Shown: piece after piece, positions 8,597 to 12,688 of the stretch
Layout: each line of letters starts with the position of its first letter
Position numbering within the stretch: position 1 is the stretch's first letter
DNA from: Nitrososphaerota archaeon
GTDB taxonomy: Archaea; Thermoproteota; Nitrososphaeria; Nitrososphaerales; UBA183
DNA length: 12,688 nucleotides
Assembly: GCA_029785235.1 (NCBI GenBank)
Contig: JAFMAA010000024.1
Location: forward strand, 1-12,688
Reading direction: 5' to 3'
The notes under the pieces: generated by a model
The model's input: the letters and a program-made list of their open reading frames with translations, nothing else
What the model was told of the DNA's origin: nothing
The model's database searches: none
Program-made: the position numbers and the translations under genes

Positions 8597-9763
8597 ATGA
8601 CGTTGAGCGTGAAGCACCCACCGTACAAGATTCCGACCTACTCCTTAACAGGCGACCTCCTATCCTATCTTACGTGTGGTCTCCAGTACCGATACCACAA
8701 CCGGGGTTCCCTCCCGCCGTCAACCCCCGTGCAACTTTGGTTCGGAGAATTCATCCACGGGGTGATGGAGGAAGCATACCTTCGATGGAAGGCGGGGAGA
8801 CTCGACGAGTTCCCCTACCGTGAGTGGAAGCCTGAGATTTGGGACATCGAGACAACTGTCGACAAGTATCGACTGAGTCCGAAGGGTCTAGTACCTCCCT
8901 CTAACCTCTTCGATAGGACTGGAGTGGAACGGCGAATAGCGAGCAGACGTGCAGCGGCCGCGTTAAATGTCTGGGCCCCCGAACTCTTTCCTCTCATCGA
9001 TGAAGCTGAAGTTAGGTTGCGTGGGATACGTGCCCTTACCCCACCGAATATGCAACCCCGAGCAGACTACTACGAGGTCCAGGGTGTTGTCGATGTCTTA
9101 GGCTCCATGACTTTGAACCGGGCACAGGCATCTAACTTGGTCGTCAAGTCGCTCCGGGAAGCGCTGGGGGATATCTCGAAATTGGGTGAGTCCTTCGAAG
9201 TCATCGTCGATTACAAGGGGATGAGGCGCCCAGACCAAAATGATCCCAAGTGGCAGCAGTATGCCTGGCAGTTGAGGACTTATGCCTGGCTCAGGAGAAT
9301 GCAGCCCGAGTCCCTGCCCACCGCGGCGGGTGTCTTGCTCTTCCTAAACGAGTTGGAGCCATCTGTTGAGGATGTGGCACATCTGCAAAAGGAGGTCAAC
9401 GCTGGATCCACCGATGTAATGCCGCAGGGCGAAGACCTAGAGGCGTTGCAGAAGTGGACGAAGAAGTCGAGAGGCAAGTCGGTCTCTCCACCGAACCTCT
9501 CTCTCGACTACCGAATCAAGAGGTCAGTCCGAGTCGTGACCGTAGATGATCCCTCAGTTCAAGCGAGCTTGAAGAGTTTTGACCAGACAGTCTGGGAGAT
9601 CGAGAGAGGAGTTGACCAAGAGGTACGCGGCGCACCGATACAGCAGGCCTGGGGCACTCCCTATCTTCAACATCATGGGCGGCCACCCGAAGCGACCTGT
9701 ACGGCATGTGATTTCAAGAGCTACTGCCCGATACTGGCCAAGGCACAGATTGCGGTCCCGTAG
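8597..9763 (+). CDS. RecB/Cas4/AddB-like PD-(D/E)XK nuclease with predicted 4Fe-4S cluster
   Basis: This 388-aa protein shows the RecB-family nuclease pattern: H54 in FIHGVMEE, D166 in VQGVVDVL, D205-x-K207 in IVDYKG, then a QxxxY-type element in QQYAWQLRTYAWL. Four cysteines sit where AddB and Cas4 place an iron-sulfur cluster: C27 near the N-terminus (SYLTCGLQYRYH) and C368, C371 and C377 at the C-terminus (CTACDFKSYC). It should degrade or trim DNA, probably with the UvrD-like helicase encoded immediately upstream. The start is supported by GAGGTAA, which overlaps the helicase stop and lies 7 nt before the ATG. By length and architecture it is closer to Cas4 or an isolated AddB nuclease domain than to full AddB. 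There is no cas1 or CRISPR array here, so a Cas4 role is unlikely. Confidence 0.85.
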   Translation: MTLSVKHPPYKIPTYSLTGDLLSYLTCGLQYRYHNRGSLPPSTPVQLWFGEFIHGVMEEAYLRWKAGRLDEFPYREWKPEIWDIETTVDKYRLSPKGLVPPSNLFDRTGVERRIASRRAAAALNVWAPELFPLIDEAEVRLRGIRALTPPNMQPRADYYEVQGVVDVLGSMTLNRAQASNLVVKSLREALGDISKLGESFEVIVDYKGMRRPDQNDPKWQQYAWQLRTYAWLRRMQPESLPTAAGVLLFLNELEPSVEDVAHLQKEVNAGSTDVMPQGEDLEALQKWTKKSRGKSVSPPNLSLDYRIKRSVRVVTVDDPSVQASLKSFDQTVWEIERGVDQEVRGAPIQQAWGTPYLQHHGRPPEATCTACDFKSYCPILAKAQIAVP

Positions 9764-9785
9764 ACCCCGTGTCGGGCGATACCCC

Positions 9786-10709
9786 TCAGCCATAACCAGC
9801 GATGGAATCATTGGGCAAGGGATACAACCTGTTTAGGCCTTCCCAAAAGTGGTTCACTTGCTCGATGTTAAACAGTGCCCAATCACGGGGATGGTACAGG
9901 CGATACTTGTCTTCCTTCCCGAAGACGGTAGTGAGGTGCACACCCTCAGGTCCGATGCCTTCATGGTCGGCTTGGAAGGTGCGGCCATAGACCGCGTTGA
10001 GTTCTAGCGAACTCGTGTCGTAGCTCGGAGAGATGCCGTACTTCCAGCATAAGACGTGAGTTCGAATAAGGACCTTGAAGACCCCCACTCCGAAGACATG
10101 CAATCTTCGGATTTTTTTGGTCTTCAGTAGAGGGAGTGCTCTTTCGAGAACTTCATAGTAGTCCTTGGTGAACCTGGGGATCTGGCCAATGATGCAGAAT
10201 CCCCCGAACCCAATGACATCTTGAGGCTCGGCGAACTTCAAGACCTCCTTGAGTCCACCAATATACTGGTCAGGAGAGACGCCCTGATTGCTGAGCACCA
10301 AGCGCCGGGGTTCGAGTTCTTCGCGCTGGTCCGCAAGGTACTTCGCGGCATCGATAGTCTCTTGGACGTATTTCTCGGCCCTTGACGTGCCAACTCGACG
10401 CTTCTTTCTTTCGCCATGGACGGTAGGGGATTCATCGACAATTCGGTCGTAGCTCACGATGTACTTCGACAGGAATCCTACTCGATTTTCGTACGACAGT
10501 TGGCGTGCAAGCGCACCTTGGACGGTAAGTCGTTCAGACTTCTTGATGTCCTGAAAGGCCCCACTATCGAGCAGAACATCAATGGAGTTGACTTTCCCCC
10601 CGAGAGTAACATTGTACTTGGGATTCAGGCAAATGTGTTTCACCTTCGTTTCTGGGTTAAAGACTCTACGGTTGAGCTTGTCATGGTTCTTGGACACGAA
10701 GTACTGCAT
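9786..10709 (-). CDS. dpdA: DpdA-like TGT-fold protein, putative 7-deazaguanine DNA transglycosylase
   Basis: This 307-aa protein carries the tRNA-guanine transglycosylase signature set in order: LDSGAFQ (47-53, equivalent to the DSGG(Y/F)Q acid/base aspartate D48), SYDRIVDE (86-93), LSNQG (139-143), GFGGF (167-171, base pocket), HVFGVG (204-209) and PSYDTSS (228-234, with D231 at the nucleophile position). The C-terminal zinc-binding cysteines and histidine of tRNA enzymes are absent, which fits DpdA, a family that swaps guanine for preQ0 in DNA. Archaea make preQ0 for archaeosine, so substrate could be available. The gene converges on the nuclease gene with 22 bp between stops. No dpdB or dpdC and no preQ0 genes are visible. 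A tRNA or other nucleic-acid substrate is not excluded. That it is TGT-like is fairly sure; that it modifies DNA is inferred. Confidence 0.75.
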   Translation of the reverse strand: MQYFVSKNHDKLNRRVFNPETKVKHICLNPKYNVTLGGKVNSIDVLLDSGAFQDIKKSERLTVQGALARQLSYENRVGFLSKYIVSYDRIVDESPTVHGERKKRRVGTSRAEKYVQETIDAAKYLADQREELEPRRLVLSNQGVSPDQYIGGLKEVLKFAEPQDVIGFGGFCIIGQIPRFTKDYYEVLERALPLLKTKKIRRLHVFGVGVFKVLIRTHVLCWKYGISPSYDTSSLELNAVYGRTFQADHEGIGPEGVHLTTVFGKEDKYRLYHPRDWALFNIEQVNHFWEGLNRLYPLPNDSIAGYG

Positions 10710-10712
10710 ACA

Positions 10713-10790
10713 CTACCCCGACATGCGGTCGATCACTATAGCTGGGTTCTTGTTAACATGTTCGACTGGTGGAATTTCTTCATCCATCAT
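10713..10790 (-). CDS. Possible 25-aa ORF coupled to its neighbours (weak)
   Basis: A frame beginning ATGATGGATGAAGAAATTCC overlaps the stop of the 137-aa gene (ATGA at 10790-10787), runs 25 codons and stops at TAG (10715-10713), 3 nt before the DpdA-like ATG. The tight packing suggests coupling. However, it spans the sharp composition change and the putative TATA box of the DpdA-like gene, so it could be a chance frame in a promoter. The predicted peptide (MMDEEIPPVEHVNKNPAIVI...) is acidic and matches nothing I know. Confidence 0.25.
   Translation of the reverse strand: MMDEEIPPVEHVNKNPAIVIDRMSG
10732..10741 (-). promoter_or_regulatory. Putative leaderless promoter of the DpdA-like gene
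   Basis: On the minus strand, CTATAGTG is centred about 28 nt before the ATG at 10709, the spacing expected when transcription starts at or next to the start codon. This would let the DpdA-like gene be expressed separately from the RHH/Cys-rich operon upstream. The evidence is one short motif and its spacing. Confidence 0.3.
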
Positions 10791-11200
10791 GAAAGGTCCT
10801 CCATCACCACTCGAGACACATCCGTGACCAACCGGTCCACGGTCGGCTTTGCGATAGGCTCACCGTGGACCTTCACCACGACTTCCACGGACCTTCCTCC
10901 ATGGCTCACGGTCAGGCTCACTTGGTCCGGTCGGTCGGGCCCATCGCCCGGGGGAGCGACCTTCAACGCACTGGGTTGAGGAAGGGGCAACTGGGTCTGA
11001 CGAGGGGTCACCGGAATTTTCTGATCCTTCTCCGCCGGGATGCCTTGCTGGGCGCACTGGGGGCTGTCGTAGGTGACCGTCCGGGTCCCAGACTGGTCCA
11101 GATAGACCCCGTCATCCTTCGGGTGCTTGGTCCCGCACCCCTTGCAGGTGTAAGGGAACAGGGAGTGCTCCTTCCAACGGAGAGGTTTCTCGGGATTCAT
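10787..11200 (-). CDS. 137-aa hypothetical protein with N-terminal CxxC knuckle and Pro-rich linker
   Basis: The N-terminus holds C19-KG-C22 and a later C49 in YDSPQC, with H25 nearby, suggesting a small zinc knuckle or half ribbon. Residues about 60-92 are rich in proline and glutamine and look unstructured. The last 45 residues (VSLTVSHGGRSVEVVVKVHG..., then a helix) look like a small alpha/beta domain. I do not recognise the family. Its ATG follows the RHH stop by one base (TGACATG), so the two are co-transcribed and probably coupled. GC content is near 60%, unlike the sequence immediately beyond its stop, so it probably belongs to the host flank. Its 3' end sits on the island junction, so its native C-terminus may have been altered. 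Confidence 0.6.
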   Translation of the reverse strand: MNPEKPLRWKEHSLFPYTCKGCGTKHPKDDGVYLDQSGTRTVTYDSPQCAQQGIPAEKDQKIPVTPRQTQLPLPQPSALKVAPPGDGPDRPDQVSLTVSHGGRSVEVVVKVHGEPIAKPTVDRLVTDVSRVVMEDLS

Positions 11201-11201
11201 G

Positions 11202-11387
11202 TCACTTCTTCTTGTCCTCCTCTATCTTCTTGAGGGCGATCAGGAGCATCATCCGGGCCTGATTGGTGATGGAACGGAAACCCTCATCGGCGAGGGCGGC
11301 GATCTTGTTGAAGAGGTCCTTGTCGAGGTAGAGCTGGAGCTTGACCTTCTCCACCTGCGATGGGGGCCGTCCGCGCTTGCGGGGCAT
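11202..11387 (-). CDS. Small ribbon-helix-helix DNA-binding protein with N-terminal AT-hook
   Basis: This 61-aa protein begins with a basic KRGRPP element (residues 4-9), the core of an AT-hook. It continues VKLQLYLDKDLFNKIAALAD (a beta-strand and first helix) and SITNQARMMLLIALKKIEE (second helix). That strand-helix-helix layout and length are typical of Arc/MetJ/CopG-type repressors, which bind as dimers through the strand. It lies first in a minus-strand unit with the 137-aa gene. It is probably leaderless, with a TATA-like AATACTAAATACC about 27 nt before the ATG. The inverted repeats in the divergent region beside it are natural candidate operators, so autoregulation and control of the opposite 51-aa gene are plausible. 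Targets are not shown by the sequence. Confidence 0.75.
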   Translation of the reverse strand: MPRKRGRPPSQVEKVKLQLYLDKDLFNKIAALADEGFRSITNQARMMLLIALKKIEEDKKK

Positions 11388-11407
11388 CCCCTGAGGGATA
11401 CCTTTCA

Positions 11408-11420
11408 GGTATTTAGTATT
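11408..11420 (-). promoter_or_regulatory. TATA-like box of the RHH/Cys-rich operon
   Basis: On the minus strand the sequence reads AATACTAAATACC, centred about 27 nt before the ATG at 11387. This spacing predicts a leaderless mRNA, and no ribosome-binding site is visible before the ATG. Confidence 0.45.
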
Positions 11421-11470
11421 TCTACCATAGATTATTTGGATTCATAATAATCCTCCAAAATTCCGGTGCC

Positions 11471-11480
11471 TTCAAATAAT
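11471..11480 (+). promoter_or_regulatory. TATA-like box of the 51-aa CxxC protein gene
   Basis: TTCAAATAAT is centred 26 nt before the GTG at 11502. No ribosome-binding site precedes that GTG, and an in-frame TGA at 11490-11492 excludes a longer protein. Both facts favour a leaderless start exactly there. Confidence 0.45.
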
Positions 11481-11501
11481 CGAATGGCTTGAGGGACCTT
11501 C

Positions 11502-11657
11502 GTGTTCGAGTTCCAAGACCGGAGGGCTCCCCTCGGACCCGAAGAGCGCCTCGCCGAATGCGACCTCTGTGGTGCCGCCGTTGTGTTGTTGTCAAACGAC
11601 CGGCGCGGGGGCCGGTGCTTCGATTGCCTGCGGGCCGAAAAGATCCCAGAGAGCTGA
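11502..11657 (+). CDS. 51-aa zinc-ribbon-like protein with two CxxC pairs
   Basis: GTG at 11502 opens a 51-codon frame ending in TGA at 11655-11657. It encodes two cysteine pairs, C20-DL-C23 and C39-FD-C42, 15 residues apart, a spacing typical of a four-cysteine zinc ribbon. The segment between (GAAVVLLSNDRRGGR) would form the ribbon strands. No catalytic residues are evident. The protein could bind nucleic acid or another protein. It is divergent from the RHH gene, shares its control region, and converges on the membrane protein gene with 49 bp between stops. The regular CxxC pattern, TATA spacing and upstream in-frame stop support a real gene. Confidence 0.65.
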   Translation: MFEFQDRRAPLGPEERLAECDLCGAAVVLLSNDRRGGRCFDCLRAEKIPES

Positions 11658-11706
11658 CCCTCTTCCGGGTCGTCGGACCTTTCCAACGGAAGGGAAGACG
11701 CTCCGG

Positions 11707-12426
11707 TCATGGAGCCCACCCGACCATTTCAAGGACCCCCAGCGTGACGAAGAAGGAAGTCAGCGCGAAGGCGTAGAACAGGGCATCCGTCCCTCCGAAA
11801 TATCCGACGATGCCCCCCTCGCCCGCGGCCCAATCGGCGAACACCGTGGAGAAGAACATTGCGACGGCGATGAGCATGAGCGACGGGGGAAGGAAGAGCG
11901 TTCCCGGAGGGAAACCGAACGCCACACCGACGAACGACGACAGGAAGATGCCGAAGAGCATCGTGCCCGCCATCCCGCCAAGAAGGTGGATGGTCGTGAC
12001 CCCGCTCGCATGGTCCATCCGGGATGCGCTCCACATCGCCCCGGCTCCGGCTCCGAGGAAGACCAGGAGGATCCAGAAGCCGGAGGGCTCGAGCAAAAGG
12101 GCGACGATCGCCACCGGGATATAGGCGCCGATGCTCAGCAGGACCGGCAGGGTGAAGCGGGTGTCCCGCACGTACTTCTCGGGACCGTCGAGGGCATAGT
12201 TCCCCAGCGCGAACCATAGCAGTCCCATCCCGAGGAACATGGCGCCGAACGCAAAGGGAAGTGGGACCCAGGGGGTGCCCTGGGGATAGCCGCTGAAGGG
12301 CCCGGCCACGAAGAAGTAGACCACCGCCAACAGGATTCCGGTGGCATCCCCAAAGTCCTTGTCGCGGAACCGGTAGAGCCTCCACGAACTCCGCCATTCC
12401 AGCGCTTCGCCATACCGGGGATACAT
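11707..12426 (-). CDS. Multipass integral membrane protein of unknown function
   Basis: This 239-aa protein has about seven hydrophobic segments (roughly 29-42, 56-76, 92-112, 117-133, 144-171, 177-197, 212-235), several with Gly-rich small-residue packing (FLGAGAGAMW, HLLGGMAGTMLFG). The N-terminal 28 residues are charged and aromatic and probably cytoplasmic. Conserved-looking polar residues inside the membrane region (R136, D138, H139, H147, D198, E203) could line a channel or bind a cofactor, but I do not recognise the family. I chose the ATG at 12426 because GGGGTGA lies 9 nt upstream; a TTG just before it would add one residue. That ribosome-binding site overlaps the stop of the preceding gene, so the two form an operon. 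High GC content marks it as host flank. Confidence 0.75.
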   Translation of the reverse strand: MYPRYGEALEWRSSWRLYRFRDKDFGDATGILLAVVYFFVAGPFSGYPQGTPWVPLPFAFGAMFLGMGLLWFALGNYALDGPEKYVRDTRFTLPVLLSIGAYIPVAIVALLLEPSGFWILLVFLGAGAGAMWSASRMDHASGVTTIHLLGGMAGTMLFGIFLSSFVGVAFGFPPGTLFLPPSLMLIAVAMFFSTVFADWAAGEGGIVGYFGGTDALFYAFALTSFFVTLGVLEMVGWAP

Positions 12427-12435
12427 CAACGTGGT

Positions 12436-12681
12436 TCACCCCGTCTCAGTTGTTCCCAGCAGGTTGATTCCCGGTGGGAGATCGACACGGGGCGAGCCCG
12501 GAGATGCGTTCCCCTTGCCTGGCCGCGGCCAGTTCCTCACCACGTAGACCTGGGGTCGTTCTCCTGGCGAAAAGCTCCCGGTCTCGTGCTTGTTCCGTGC
12601 GGCTTGCCGATACTCGTAGTACTGGTCGGCCGGCATGAACCAGACCAGCATATCGTCCGTGGTCCGTCCTCGTCGGGTCAT
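12436..12681 (-). CDS. 81-aa hypothetical protein, upstream partner of the membrane protein (possibly 5' partial)
   Basis: The frame runs from ATG at 12681 to TGA at 12438-12436. It is still open to the window edge, so the true start could lie further out. Third positions are strongly G/C, as in the neighbouring membrane gene, which supports coding. The sequence is polar, with aromatic stretches (MLVWFMPADQYYEYRQAARN) and a basic, Pro/Gly-rich C-terminal half. There is no hydrophobic segment long enough to span the membrane and no recognised motif. Its stop overlaps the ribosome-binding site of the membrane protein gene, so the two are translationally linked. Confidence 0.5.
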   Translation of the reverse strand: MTRRGRTTDDMLVWFMPADQYYEYRQAARNKHETGSFSPGERPQVYVVRNWPRPGKGNASPGSPRVDLPPGINLLGTTETG

Positions 12682-12688
12682 CGATATC

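Larger units (their letters stand above)
11388..11501. promoter_or_regulatory. Divergent AT-rich control region between the RHH gene and the 51-aa gene
   Basis: These 114 bp separate divergent genes and are the most AT-rich stretch of the right half. They hold two TATA-like boxes facing outward, one about 27 nt before the RHH start and one 26 nt before the GTG of the 51-aa gene. They also hold inverted repeats: CCTGA/TCAGG (11390-11394, 11405-11409), GGATT/AATCC (11438-11442, 11449-11453) and ATTATT/AATAAT (11431-11436, 11446-11451). The first overlaps the predicted RHH promoter, as expected of a repressor site. Confidence 0.5.

Noticed and set aside
8597..9763. Nuclease as a CRISPR Cas4
   Set aside because: No cas1 or cas2 and no repeat-spacer array are visible, and the gene is coupled to a UvrD-like helicase, which fits an AddB-like role better.
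10416..10979. 187-aa plus-strand ORF opposite the DpdA-like gene
   Set aside because: It lies antisense to two better-supported genes, with no motif or ribosome-binding site.
11662..11692. Inverted repeat CTTCCG/CGGAAG between the convergent stops as a terminator
   Set aside because: The stem is only 6 bp with a 19-nt loop and no T-rich tract on either strand, too weak to call.
11432..11719. 95-aa minus-strand ORF across the divergent control region
   Set aside because: It overlaps the 51-aa CxxC gene and the promoter region, is low-complexity (Ser/Arg-rich) and shows no domain. It is best read as a shadow frame.
11729..12439. 236-aa minus-strand ORF overlapping the membrane protein
   Set aside because: It is an Arg/Pro/Gly-rich shadow of a GC-rich gene. 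The other frame has clear membrane segments and a ribosome-binding site.

Overview
The window looks archaeal. Coding-strand ribosome-binding sites read GGTGA or GAGGTAA, and several starts have AT-rich TATA-like boxes about 25-28 nt upstream, as expected for leaderless transcripts. The small CxxC proteins and the GC-rich composition of the right flank would fit a Thermoplasmatota-type lineage, but that placement is inference. There are no rRNA or tRNA genes, no CRISPR array and no recognisable insertion sequence.

Layout. Positions 3-518 hold the C-terminal part of a gene that begins outside the window. A 335-bp leader follows, with a TATA-like box, a weak small ORF and a hairpin. Then come four same-strand genes, 854-9763: a type III-like adenine DNA methyltransferase (Mod), a DEAH helicase with a C-terminal PD-(D/E)XK nuclease (Res), a UvrD/AddA-like SF1 helicase, and a RecB/Cas4/AddB-like nuclease with four cysteines placed for an Fe-S cluster. 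The gaps are 2, 43 and 12 bp. A convergent gene (9786-10709, minus) encodes a tRNA-guanine-transglycosylase-fold protein resembling DpdA, the enzyme that inserts 7-deazaguanine bases into DNA.

Upstream of the DpdA-like gene on the minus strand lie a possible 25-codon ORF (ATGA overlap), a 137-aa Cys/Pro-rich protein and a 61-aa ribbon-helix-helix (RHH) protein with an AT-hook. The RHH gene shares a 114-bp AT-rich divergent promoter region with a 51-aa plus-strand protein carrying two CxxC pairs. The right end holds a multipass membrane protein and a short hypothetical gene in one minus-strand operon.

Interpretation. Positions 854-10709 look like a composite defence island: methylation-based self-marking (Mod), helicase-nuclease restriction (Res), an end-processing helicase/nuclease pair and a putative base-exchange enzyme. 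GC content rises sharply near 10,790, from 43-48% in several counted 60-base blocks on the island side to 60% or more in the flank. This suggests the island's right junction lies there. The Mod-Res pair belongs to a known family. The unusual part is its combination with an AddAB-like pair and a DpdA-like gene.
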